DNA from: Candidatus Leptofilum gracile
Lineage (GTDB): Bacteria; Chloroflexota; Anaerolineae; Promineifilales; Promineifilaceae
Assembly: GCA_016713825.1 (NCBI GenBank)
Contig: JADJOJ010000012.1
Location: 310,001-374,000, forward strand
Length of the DNA stretch: 64,000 nt
Direction of reading: 5' to 3'
This document shows positions 7,953 through 18,587 of the stretch, piece after piece; position 1 is the first letter of the stretch, and every line of letters begins with the position of its first letter. Both the position numbers and the translations under genes were made by a program. The notes beneath the pieces are model-generated. The model was not told the origin of the DNA and did no database searches. It was given only the letters and a program-made list of their open reading frames with translations.

Positions 7953-9146
7953 TTAGGCGCGACCGCGCAGCATGCCGTGCCAGTAAATGCGGGGCAGGCC
8001 GTGGGCTTTTAGGGCGTACATGCTGTACCGCTCTTCGGATTGATCGAAGGGGAACGTTTCTTGCGGCTGCTTGTCGTAGCCGAATTCGGCCAGGATGAGC
8101 GTGCCGTAGCCGGTGACGAGAGGGCAGGAGGTGTAACCGTCGTAGTGTCCGGGAAACGGCCGTCCTTCCATAGCCGCCAGCAAATTCTCTACCAAAACCG
8201 GGGCTTGTTTGCGGATGGCCGCGCCTGTTTTTGAGGTGGGCATACTGCTGGAATCACCGCAGGAGAACACATTGGGGTATCGCACGTGCTGCGTGGTGTG
8301 CTGATCGACTTCTACCCAGCCCGTTGCCGCCGCCAGCTTGCTCTTTTTGATGAAATCGGGGGCACTCTGCCGGGGCGTTACGTGAATCATGTCGTACTTG
8401 ATGATGCTTTGCTCGCCGCCGCCAACCGGTTCAAATACTGCTTCCTTGCTGTCCGGGCGCAGGGCCACCAGTTCGCTGTTGTAGCTGGCTTCGATGCCTT
8501 TGCGGTCGATGACCCGGTTCAGCGAATCGGCGTACTTCTTCACGGCAAAAATGCTGCCCGTGCCGGAGACAAACTTCACGTTGATGTTATTGCGCACGCC
8601 AGAGCGGCGGAAATGATCTTCGGCCAGGTAGCAGATTTTTTGCGGCGCGCCCGCGCACTTGACACCTGTGCTGGGCTGGGTAAAGAGGGCCGTGCCACTC
8701 TTTAAGTTTTTAATATTTTCCCAGGTAGAGTTAACTGTTTCCCAAGAATAGTTGCTGCACACGCCCGTGCCGGGCTTGCCGACGCTTTCTTTCAGGCCAG
8801 GAATAGCTTCCCAATCAAGCTGGATTCCAGCGGTAACAATCAAATAATCGTAGGTAATGGTATCGCCGCTGGCGGTGGTGACGCTGTTGTTGTCCGGGTC
8901 GAAGCTGTCTACGTAGTCTTGAATCCACTCTACGCCAGCGGGGATGTAGTCGCGTTCGTTGCGCTCGGTGACGGCGCGGTCAAAAACGCCAGCGCCAACC
9001 AATGTCCAGAGTGGTTGGTAATAATGTTTGTCGGATGGCTCGATGAGGCCCATGTCTGGGGCGTTGGGCAGCAGGGCCAGCTTGGAGGCGACGGTGAGTC
9101 CGGCGGTGCCCCCGCCAATGATGAGTACCTGGTAATGATTTTTCAT
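7953..9146 (-). CDS. sqr: Sulfide:quinone oxidoreductase, type II-like
   Basis: A 397-residue flavoprotein. The N-terminal FAD-binding motif is GGGTAG (residues 11-16). Three cysteines lie in the positions conserved in the mitochondrial/type II SQR group: Cys130 (GTGVCSNYS), Cys164 (GVKCAGAPQK) and Cys341 (YTSCPLVTGYG). FSCGDSS near residue 295 is the second FAD contact. The enzyme oxidises sulfide to sulfane sulfur and passes electrons to the membrane quinone pool. ATG 9146 has an AGGAG site. The next gene downstream on the same strand is the persulfide dioxygenase-rhodanese, its expected partner; the gene upstream is a DUF1641 protein often found with SQR-like enzymes. Confidence 0.9.
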   Translation of the reverse strand: MKNHYQVLIIGGGTAGLTVASKLALLPNAPDMGLIEPSDKHYYQPLWTLVGAGVFDRAVTERNERDYIPAGVEWIQDYVDSFDPDNNSVTTASGDTITYDYLIVTAGIQLDWEAIPGLKESVGKPGTGVCSNYSWETVNSTWENIKNLKSGTALFTQPSTGVKCAGAPQKICYLAEDHFRRSGVRNNINVKFVSGTGSIFAVKKYADSLNRVIDRKGIEASYNSELVALRPDSKEAVFEPVGGGEQSIIKYDMIHVTPRQSAPDFIKKSKLAAATGWVEVDQHTTQHVRYPNVFSCGDSSSMPTSKTGAAIRKQAPVLVENLLAAMEGRPFPGHYDGYTSCPLVTGYGTLILAEFGYDKQPQETFPFDQSEERYSMYALKAHGLPRIYWHGMLRGRA

Positions 9147-9194
9147 GTGGGAATCTCCTTGGTTTCTTTTCTAACGAACAACTTTTTCTCGATT

Positions 9195-9302
9195 GTCATA
9201 CCCGCGAAGGCGGGTATCCATTTTAGAAAATTCAATGGTGCTGCGGCTGGTCTTCAGACCGCGCCGCCTGGTGGCACGGTCTGAAGACCGGCCACAGCCA
9301 GA
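9195..9302. repeat. REP-like palindrome and a long hairpin upstream of sqr
   Basis: 9195-9220 holds GTCATACCCGC-GAAG-GCGGGTATCCA, a common bacterial extragenic palindrome type; a close copy lies at 24546-24571. Next to it, 9240-9302 forms a long stem around GGTCTTCAGACCG / CGGTCTGAAGACC, ending in a GGCCACAGCC-type flank shared with the repeats at 32322-32410 and 52410-53930. Confidence 0.75.
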
Positions 9303-9315
9303 GTGGCATTTTGGT

Positions 9316-10160
9316 TTACACACTACGGCCGAATCGCTTGCCAAAGTTCAGCAAAAAGCCGAGCGCATTCTGGATGTCGGGGTCATTCAGGCTGCGCAGC
9401 AGGGCAAATAGGCCAACTTTGGGGCGTGGGTCGCCCTTGGCGGCAACCATTGATTGGGCCATGCTGCCCAGGGTGCGCACCGCTTCTGGGTTGAGCATGC
9501 CAGATTCGGCTTCCAGCAGCACGTCAAACATAACGTCGAGCTGGGCCAGGTTGCCGGGTTGGGTGGCTTTTTCGGCAATTTGCAGCCCCATTTTCAGGCG
9601 GGATTCTAGGTCGAGGGTGACGGCCGTTTCATCCACCATATCCCCTACCATCGCCACCAAACCGGGTGCCTCGTTGGCAAAAGCCAGCAGCTGATCCAGT
9701 TTGGCCACCATCTCCGGCGCGGTGAGCTTTTCGGCAATGGCCAGCCCGGCGCGCAGGCGGGCTTCGATGTCCACGCCTCTGGCCGCAGCGGAGCGCACCG
9801 TCTCATCGACCATGTCGCCCACCATCGCCGCCAGGCCGGGGGCTTCATCGGCCAGGGCCAGCAGGCGGTCCAGCTTTTCCACCATCGCTGGCGCGGTGAG
9901 CTTTTCCGCCAGGGTGAGCGCGGTTTGCAGCCGCTGCTCCACGTCCACCCCCGCGCGGCGGCGCTGCGCACCGTCTCGTCCACCATGTCGCCGACCATGG
10001 CGGCCATGCCGGGGCCTTGGGTTACCAGGTCGGCCAGCGTGTTCACCGTCTGCTCCAGCGACTCGATCCGGTCGAGCAGGCGGGTGAGGGCGGCCACTGT
10101 TTGCGGTTCATTGAGCTTGGCTTGCAAGGTCGCAGAACCATTCATTGGCATGCTTTGCAT
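9316..10160 (-). CDS. DUF1641 protein with internal tandem repeats, frameshifted
   Basis: A helical protein of about 280 residues containing repeats of about 50 residues, each with a KLDRLLALADEAPGLAAMVG-like block followed by VDETVRSAAARG and a LAEKLTAP element, then a DUF1641-type C-terminus (NALGFLLNFGKRFG). The literal frame from the start breaks at a run of five C on the plus strand (9948-9952); one more base restores the repeat (AAARG-VDVEQRL). ATG 10160 is chosen because it follows AAGGAGGTGA, an exact anti-Shine-Dalgarno match; the GTG at 10166 lies inside that site. DUF1641 genes often neighbour SQR-like or formate-dehydrogenase-like genes. The biochemical role is unknown; a membrane or oxidoreductase accessory is plausible. 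Confidence 0.75.
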
Positions 10161-10246
10161 AGTCACCTCCTTCCAGGCGGAACCATGCCGGGTTCGCGCC
10201 GGAAATAAGTTAATAAACGATATTCAGTTCTTGCAGAAAATAGAGT

Positions 10247-13309
<3,063 letters not shown>

Positions 13310-13349
13310 AATGGTGTCACTTCACTTTTTAGTAGATAAAGGTGCACTA

Positions 13350-13634
13350 ATGGACGATTTACAAATCAAAATAACAAATGATGGCGTACTGATTCCGCTA
13401 GATTATTTGAAACATGCCCGCGAATTTGAGCTTGAAGTCCAAAATGGGGATGTCTTAATTCGCCCCAAACCTGCTGGCGAAAAGCTGCCAGTTCATGAGC
13501 GTTTTCCCTGGATTGGGATCGGTAACTCCAGTGATCCCACAGCTTCTGAGCGAGTTGAAGAAATCTTGGCCGCCGAAATTGATAAACGTTCTGGCTGGAC
13601 ACACAAGCCGCCACTAGATGAAGAATCCAAATGA
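13350..13634 (+). CDS. AbrB/SpoVT-like antitoxin, VapB type
   Basis: A 94-residue protein whose first 50 residues read as a swapped-hairpin AbrB-type DNA-binding domain (QIKITNDGVLIPLDYL, then FELEVQNGDVLIRPK). The C-terminal half is charged and would bind the toxin. ATG 13350 is preferred to the much earlier in-frame ATG at 13071, which lies inside the oppositely oriented molybdoenzyme gene. Its last 4 nt overlap the next gene (ATGA), the usual arrangement for type II toxin-antitoxin pairs. The gene is divergent from the molybdoenzyme gene 40 nt away, so their promoters must overlap. Confidence 0.75.
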   Translation: MDDLQIKITNDGVLIPLDYLKHAREFELEVQNGDVLIRPKPAGEKLPVHERFPWIGIGNSSDPTASERVEEILAAEIDKRSGWTHKPPLDEESK

Positions 13635-14041
13635 GTGCTTTGTTAGATACAGGCTTTATTCTGGCGCTCCTATCCCCTAATGAAGTGGCCCATGAACGCT
13701 GTTTACAGGTAATGGATAATGAGCCAGACCCCTTATTGCCTACACCTGTCTTGCCGGAATTAGCGTATATGACCATTCGTAATGTGGGATATGAGAAATT
13801 CATCACGTTTGTTCGTTTTGCGTTACTGGGAAGGCCAAAATTAATATATCCAGTTGAGGCTGATTTCTCTCGTATTGCTGATCTCATGGAGAAATATGCC
13901 GATAGCAGGCTTGATTTTGTAGATTGTGCCATTACGGCGATGGCTGAACGACTCAACATTTCTCGTATCCTTACTGTTGACCAGCGGGATTTTCGCATGA
14001 TACGGCCGTCTCACATCCCCGCATTTGAAATTCTCCCTTGA
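13631..14041 (+). CDS. PIN-domain ribonuclease toxin, VapC type
   Basis: A 136-residue PIN-domain protein. Acidic active-site residues are visible as Asp6 (LLDTGF), Glu near residue 43 (LPELAYM), and Asp in RLDFVDCAI, with a second Asp in TVDQRDF. PIN toxins cleave RNA and are neutralised by the co-encoded antitoxin. The start codon overlaps the antitoxin stop. The pair is on the plus strand inside a minus-strand sulfur gene region, between the molybdoenzyme subunit genes, suggesting it arrived as a mobile module. Target RNA is unknown. Confidence 0.8.
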   Translation: MSALLDTGFILALLSPNEVAHERCLQVMDNEPDPLLPTPVLPELAYMTIRNVGYEKFITFVRFALLGRPKLIYPVEADFSRIADLMEKYADSRLDFVDCAITAMAERLNISRILTVDQRDFRMIRPSHIPAFEILP

Positions 14042-14061
14042 TTTCCCAACAAATTTTTAAG

Positions 14062-14403
14062 TTAATCATCAGTTTTAAGCATTTTCATGCTCAGCTCGAT
14101 TAGCTTACGGTATGGAGATGCTTGCCACGTGTTGGTGATATTTTTCCATTCTAGGAACTCTCCTTCACCGACTGGCCGGTCAGAATAACTGAACCCAAAT
14201 TGGAAAACTTCTTTCTCTTTCGTTAACACAATCCCAAATTCAAACTCATCGTCATCAGGAAAGCAATCAACAAGAATGAGTTCTTCAGGCTTCAAGTTCT
14301 TCTTTAAATGTAATTCTCGGATTCGACGCCACAAAGGCTCGTCACTTTCCCGCAAAAGCTGGGTTAGAGTTTTCAAGTCCTCTTCATTTACTGTACCTGC
14401 CAT
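14062..14403 (-). CDS. Hypothetical protein, 113 aa
   Basis: I do not recognise this protein. It begins with a helical stretch (EEDLKTLTQLLRES, then LWRRIRELHLKKNL), has an acidic centre (LVDCFPDDDEFEFGIVLT) and looks like a small soluble alpha/beta protein. It overlaps the upstream small gene by 16 nt, which points to translational coupling. Codon use and G+C are lower than in the neighbouring molybdoenzyme genes, as in the adjacent toxin-antitoxin pair, so these four small genes may have arrived together. Confidence 0.6.
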   Translation of the reverse strand: MAGTVNEEDLKTLTQLLRESDEPLWRRIRELHLKKNLKPEELILVDCFPDDDEFEFGIVLTKEKEVFQFGFSYSDRPVGEGEFLEWKNITNTWQASPYRKLIELSMKMLKTDD

Positions 14404-14594
14404 GAACGTCCTCGTAACAATTTCATTCCATCTTCCAGCAACTCACCCTGTGAATTTTTGCATTCCTGTCGCACTTTTTCAGCCAAGATTTGCCCTTTTT
14501 TCCGGGCTTTCTGGGTCGTGACTGGGTAAGTCACATATAGGCTTGACATTGAATCGTCGCCTTTTGAGAGTTTTTTGTAGCGCAATTTGTCCAT
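14388..14594 (-). CDS. Small hypothetical protein, 68 aa
   Basis: Its ATG shares one base with the stop codon of the FeS/NrfD gene (TAATG), so it is probably translated by coupling. An alternative ATG lies 15 codons later. The sequence is basic and helical (KARKKGQILAEKVRQECKN) and ends in a LLRGRSW motif. The small size and overlap with a second unknown gene resemble antitoxin-toxin or other two-gene accessory modules, but no family is recognised. Confidence 0.55.
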   Translation of the reverse strand: MDKLRYKKLSKGDDSMSSLYVTYPVTTQKARKKGQILAEKVRQECKNSQGELLEDGMKLLRGRSWQVQ

Positions 14595-16294
14595 TAGCTG
14601 TTTGGAATCTCCTGGGGAGCCATGACAAAGGCGTATTCGTAAAGGTAGAGACCCACGGCGGCAAAAACGGCCGCAACCGCCCCCACCACCGCCACCTCCA
14701 CAAACAGCCAGACCAGCAGCAGCGGCAAAACGTGCCCCAGCCCAATGCTGCCCAGCCAGAAATGGTTCTTGTAACGGCCGTGGCTGATCTCATGCGCCGC
14801 TTTGGCCGCCACTTCGCTGGCGTGGGGGATGGAAAATTCGCCCACCAGGGTGATGAACAAATCGACCAGCAGGGCCACGATGAAGATGATGGCGCTCACT
14901 TCGGGCATGTCGCGCGGCAAATCCATGAACAGGTCGAGCAGCAGCATCATGCCGGAGCCCATCATGAACGCCTGCACGACGAGGTGGAACGGCAGCAGCG
15001 GACTTTGCCACAAATCGCGCCCTTCGGCCTGGGCAAAGAGGAAGGCGGTGTAAACGGCCGTTCCCACCGCAAACGGCAGCCCCAGCCAAAGATAAAAGGC
15101 ACGGAAGCCGGGTGCATCGTAATCAAACAGCAAGCCGCCCACTTCCAAAAGCCACCACAGCCCCGTGATTGTGCTCAGGCCGATGAGCAGCACCGCGCCG
15201 CGCGTCAGCCAGCTTTTCCACTGCGGCCGCAGCAAAATGTAGAGGAACCGCTCCGGCTTTTCCAAATCGTACACCAGCAGGGCGGTGGTGAGGCCGACAA
15301 AGAGCAGGGAGAGGAACCCGGCCGCCACGGCAACGGCCGCATCAAAGCGGAACCAATCCAGCCCCCAGCCCAGCGCCAGCACCATGAAGATGCCCGCGCC
15401 AATGCCCTTGGTCACCAGATACGCCGGTACGGGCCAATGCCAGGGGATTTTGTGTTGGGCGTTGTAGCCAACTTGCACCATTTGCTCTGCCATACGGCCG
15501 TTCCCCAACTGAATCGGCCCCGCCCACGGCTGCCCCTGCGTGCCGGGTTTGCGAATGGGGGTTCCGTTTGTGTGGGTGAAGGGCTGAACGGGTGAAGGGG
15601 TGATTGATTCGTGATTTTTCACCCGTTCACCCCCACTCCCGTTCACCCGTTCATGCAGCGGAATCACATCCGCCCACATAAACGTCTCCGGGGCACGCTC
15701 GGTGGCCGTGGGGTGCATCAGCACGTCGTTGCCCTCGATGTAGAACAGCTTGGGCGCGGTGCCCTGCTCTGGTTTGCGCACCGTCACATCTTGCCGGGCC
15801 AGCAGATGGCTGATTTCGCTCTCCGGGTCGTTCATATCCCCGGCGATGATGGCGTGCTCCGGGCAGACGACCACGCAGGCGGGTTCCAGGCCGATGTCGG
15901 TGCGGTGGGCGCAGTAGTGGCATTTGGCCGCCGTGCCGCTGTTGGGATCAATGTAGATGGCGTCGTACGGGCACGCCTGCATACACGCCTTGCAGCCGAT
16001 GCAGACGCTGCTGTCGAACTCCACAATGCCGTCGGCGCGTTGGTACATGGCTTGGGTGGGGCAGATGCGCACGCAGGGCGGGTTGGCGCAATGGTTGCAG
16101 CGCGTCACCTGGAAGTGGCGGCGCGTGTCCGGGTAAGCGCCCGTTTCCACGTATTTGACCCAGGTGCGGTAAACGCCCAGCGGCACTTCATTTTCGCTTT
16201 TGCAGGCTGTGGAGCAGGCGTGGCAGCCAATGCATTTACGATTGTCGATGATGAAGCCGTAATTCTTGTTAGGTGCTTCAAGATTTGCGGTCAT
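14594..16294 (-). CDS. Fused 4Fe-4S ferredoxin / NrfD membrane subunit (PsrB-PsrC or SoeB-SoeC type)
   Basis: A 566-residue fusion. Residues 1-190 have four cysteine groups (CIGCHACSTAC, CNHCANPPCVRIC, CIGCKACMQAC, CHYC...CVVVC), the pattern for four 4Fe-4S clusters in PsrB/DmsB-type subunits. From about residue 265 to the end there are eight or more membrane helices of the NrfD/PsrC type that exchange electrons with quinone. These two parts are normally separate proteins. The linker (about 214-241) is coded by an iterated GGTGAACG hairpin. The ATG overlaps the tusA stop (ATGA). It should carry electrons from the molybdoenzyme at 10247-13309 to the quinone pool. Confidence 0.85.
   Translation of the reverse strand: MTANLEAPNKNYGFIIDNRKCIGCHACSTACKSENEVPLGVYRTWVKYVETGAYPDTRRHFQVTRCNHCANPPCVRICPTQAMYQRADGIVEFDSSVCIGCKACMQACPYDAIYIDPNSGTAAKCHYCAHRTDIGLEPACVVVCPEHAIIAGDMNDPESEISHLLARQDVTVRKPEQGTAPKLFYIEGNDVLMHPTATERAPETFMWADVIPLHERVNGSGGERVKNHESITPSPVQPFTHTNGTPIRKPGTQGQPWAGPIQLGNGRMAEQMVQVGYNAQHKIPWHWPVPAYLVTKGIGAGIFMVLALGWGLDWFRFDAAVAVAAGFLSLLFVGLTTALLVYDLEKPERFLYILLRPQWKSWLTRGAVLLIGLSTITGLWWLLEVGGLLFDYDAPGFRAFYLWLGLPFAVGTAVYTAFLFAQAEGRDLWQSPLLPFHLVVQAFMMGSGMMLLLDLFMDLPRDMPEVSAIIFIVALLVDLFITLVGEFSIPHASEVAAKAAHEISHGRYKNHFWLGSIGLGHVLPLLLVWLFVEVAVVGAVAAVFAAVGLYLYEYAFVMAPQEIPNS
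15574..15653. repeat. Octamer-repeat hairpin (GGTGAACG class) inside the FeS/NrfD fusion
   Basis: The left arm has GGTGAAGGG, CTGAACGGG and TGAAGGGG-type units; the right arm repeats TTCACCCG. The reading frame is kept and the element codes part of the linker between the FeS and NrfD domains. The same class lies between genes at 23211-23280, and a one-armed version at 39203-39240. Confidence 0.8.
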
Positions 16295-16578
16295 AGAACC
16301 TCTTGTTGGTTGAAGGATGGTGATGCAGCAGATACGTGTTGGGCGCGCTGGAGGTAGAAGATGAAACGGCCGTCTTCTTCATACATTTCCAGCAGGGTGT
16401 GGCCGCTTTGTCTGGCCCAGGCGGAGACGTTGGAGGGGGCCGTCAGATCGGTAGCAATCACCTGGAGAATTTGTGGATGGCGCAGGGGGCGCAGGGCAGC
16501 GATGATGGCGATTACCAGATTGGGGCAGCGCAAACCGGTCAGGTCAATCGTTTGATCGGGCTTGGGCGTGTCGGTCAT
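16291..16578 (-). CDS. tusA: TusA/SirA-family sulfur carrier
   Basis: A 95-residue protein with the TusA signature (TIDLTGLRCPNLVI), the cysteine of which carries persulfide sulfur in family members. It is somewhat longer than classic TusA (about 80 aa) because of a C-terminal tail. It overlaps the FeS/NrfD gene by 4 nt and would be transcribed with it. In sulfur-oxidising organisms TusA relays sulfane sulfur between enzymes, consistent with its place beside SQR and a persulfide dioxygenase. SirA-like proteins next to YeeE/YedE have also been linked to selenium metabolism. Confidence 0.85.
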   Translation of the reverse strand: MTDTPKPDQTIDLTGLRCPNLVIAIIAALRPLRHPQILQVIATDLTAPSNVSAWARQSGHTLLEMYEEDGRFIFYLQRAQHVSAASPSFNQQEVL

Positions 16579-16735
16579 ACGCTCTCCAACGTGCGTTTAT
16601 TTTGCGGCGAATGGTAATGGTGGGGATTGTACCGTGGAATTGTCCGGTTGCTGTCATGAATATGGGTACGGGCTTGTCATTATTTTTAGGGACAAACGGC
16701 CGTTTCATCCGGTTTATGAGGCTGTTTTGAGGCTG

Positions 16736-16803
16736 TAATTTGTCATTGAGTAATTTGGATCGCTGCGTGCCTCCCCAATTACTCAATGACAAATGACCCA
16801 ATT
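16736..16803. repeat. Iterated-unit hairpin, GTAATT/GTCATTGAG class
   Basis: TTGTCATTGAGTAATTT on the left pairs with AATTACTCAATGACAAAT on the right across a short loop. It fills most of the gap between tusA and the exonuclease-like gene and belongs with the element at 7872-7948. Confidence 0.75.
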
Positions 16804-16813
16804 CTTTCTATCC

Positions 16814-17809
16814 TTACGGCAGCACAAACTCAGCCACAATCGGGGCATGGTCCGATTCGGGGAACTTGTCGTCGGTGCGAAAAGCGCCAGATTCGTCGTG
16901 CAGCACTTCGTTGTGAATTTCGGTGCCGCGATAGTAAGTGAGCAGCTGGCGGGAGGCCAAAATGTGGTCTAGCATCTCTTTGCGGCCCAGGTGCAGCAGC
17001 GAAAAACGCGAACTTTCTGGCACCGATTGCTCGCACGGAATCATGACGCGCTCAATCAGTCCCGTGTTGCCCGTCTCCTCCACCGGCCCCATGATCGCTT
17101 GTAGCGGCACCTCGTTCACGTCCGCATTAAAATCGCCGCAGGCGACGATATATTTTGGCTCGCCGCTCACGTCTAGCTGGTCAAAAATGTCATCGATGAG
17201 CACGCGCAGCTCCAGCGCCTGCCCCACGCGCTTCATGGCGGAGATGAAGCTGCCTTCGGCCCAGCCAGCCATGGTGCGCCAGGTGTAGGTGTTCAGCATT
17301 TGGCCTTGGACGTTGGACGGCCGTTTCGACTTCAAATGCACATTTAACAGGTGCAGCATCCGGCCCGCATCCAGATCAATCTTCACGTACAAAATGGGGC
17401 GCTCCCAGGTGATGTCCCGCGCGGCCGCTTTTGGCGGATCGGCGGTGACTTCGCGGTAGCTGGGCTTGGGCGCGTACTGGTGCTTAATTTGCACCACATC
17501 CCGGATGGGGTAGCGGCTGGCCACCACCAGATTGCGCACGTCGTACGCCTCGTCGCGGCTGGTTTTGGTGTGAGCGGTGTAAAACCATTCGTACGGCGTT
17601 TCAGACAGCAGCTGCCGCAGCGCATCGAGCTGGCGCGGCTCACCGGGGAACTCTTGCCCATGCACCTCCTGAAAGCAGATGACGTCGGCGCGCAGGCGCA
17701 GCAGTTGGGGGCGCAAAACGGCCATTCGCTCCTTAAGAGACGGCCGTTCGCCCGGTTTGTCGTCTAGATTTTCTAAATTAAAGGTTGCAATACGTAGGGA
17801 TGTTGCCAT
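16814..17809 (-). CDS. Endonuclease/exonuclease/phosphatase-family protein
   Basis: A 331-residue member of the EEP superfamily (metal-dependent nucleases and phosphatases). Visible motifs: ATFNLENLDD with Asn and Glu metal ligands near the start, ICFQEVHG (catalytic Glu), LLNVHLKSKR, CGDFNADVNE (GDFN) and the terminal SDHAPIVAEF (catalytic SDH). ATG 17809 has an AGGAG site and starts at the domain; the earlier ATG 17863 adds 18 unrelated residues. No signal peptide, so probably cytoplasmic. DNA, RNA and phospho-ester substrates are all possible. It stands alone between hairpin repeats and a transporter gene. Confidence 0.85.
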   Translation of the reverse strand: MATSLRIATFNLENLDDKPGERPSLKERMAVLRPQLLRLRADVICFQEVHGQEFPGEPRQLDALRQLLSETPYEWFYTAHTKTSRDEAYDVRNLVVASRYPIRDVVQIKHQYAPKPSYREVTADPPKAAARDITWERPILYVKIDLDAGRMLHLLNVHLKSKRPSNVQGQMLNTYTWRTMAGWAEGSFISAMKRVGQALELRVLIDDIFDQLDVSGEPKYIVACGDFNADVNEVPLQAIMGPVEETGNTGLIERVMIPCEQSVPESSRFSLLHLGRKEMLDHILASRQLLTYYRGTEIHNEVLHDESGAFRTDDKFPESDHAPIVAEFVLP

Positions 17810-17884
17810 AAGAAACTCCTTTCTAACCTCGGTTTTGAGCGGATACAGTGCAGTATACGGCAAGCGGCGAGCGGACTCAACCGG

Positions 17885-18325
17885 CTAGTTGCGGATGATA
17901 AGCCACACCCCCAGCATAAGAACGCCGACGCCGAGCAGTTTGGTGGGGTCTAACGGCCGTATCTCCGCCCCAAACCAGCCAAAATGATCAATCACCCCGC
18001 CCAATACAAACTGCGTGGTAATCAAAATGGTGAACGCCGTCACCAGCCCCAGCCGCTGCGTGACGTAGCCAATCGAGCCGACGATGATCAGCCCCAAAAT
18101 GCCGGTGATCATGACGTAAGGCGGTACCTCGCGCCACGCCGCCAGATTGCCGCCGCGCAGCAGTAGCATCGTCAACCCCACCAGCAGCCCGCCGCTGCCG
18201 TAGGTGATAAACACGCTCTCAAGCGTGCCAATTTGCTGGTCCATCACCCCCATGAATTGGGCTTGCAGCACCACCGCCACGCCGCCCACAATCGCTACCA
18301 GCACCAAAGCCAAAAAAGTTGTCAT
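17885..18325 (-). CDS. YdcZ-type DMT-superfamily membrane transporter
   Basis: A 146-residue protein with five hydrophobic helices and the DUF606/YdcZ pattern: an N-terminal helix with GGVAVVLQAQFMG, a middle GSGGLLVGLTMLLLRG and a C-terminal LLGVGVLMLGVWLI helix. YdcZ proteins are half-size relatives of the drug/metabolite transporters and may act as dimers. The substrate is unknown. The gene is isolated, with nearly 260 bp of repeat-bearing intergenic DNA upstream (18326-18587) that includes ACGAATT/AATTCGCG short repeats and no gene. Confidence 0.8.
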   Translation of the reverse strand: MTTFLALVLVAIVGGVAVVLQAQFMGVMDQQIGTLESVFITYGSGGLLVGLTMLLLRGGNLAAWREVPPYVMITGILGLIIVGSIGYVTQRLGLVTAFTILITTQFVLGGVIDHFGWFGAEIRPLDPTKLLGVGVLMLGVWLIIRN

Positions 18326-18587
18326 GTTGTTCTATCCTGAAAATAGCGAATTTTTATTCGCCGTGGTGCCGCGCCGCGGCAGGTTGAACCCGTTCAAAAA
18401 AATGGCCCTTTGGGGTTTCCTGGGGTTTACAACGAATTATCACGAAAATTCGCGTCAATTCGGGCTAATTCGGTGCAAAAAACAGGTTAACCCCGCCAAA
18501 TCCTAAAGACCCAAAATAATTTGGCGGCAGCGCGCCTATTGCCAAGACCAGCCACCAACCACTAGCCACTAGCCACCTACCCCCAAC

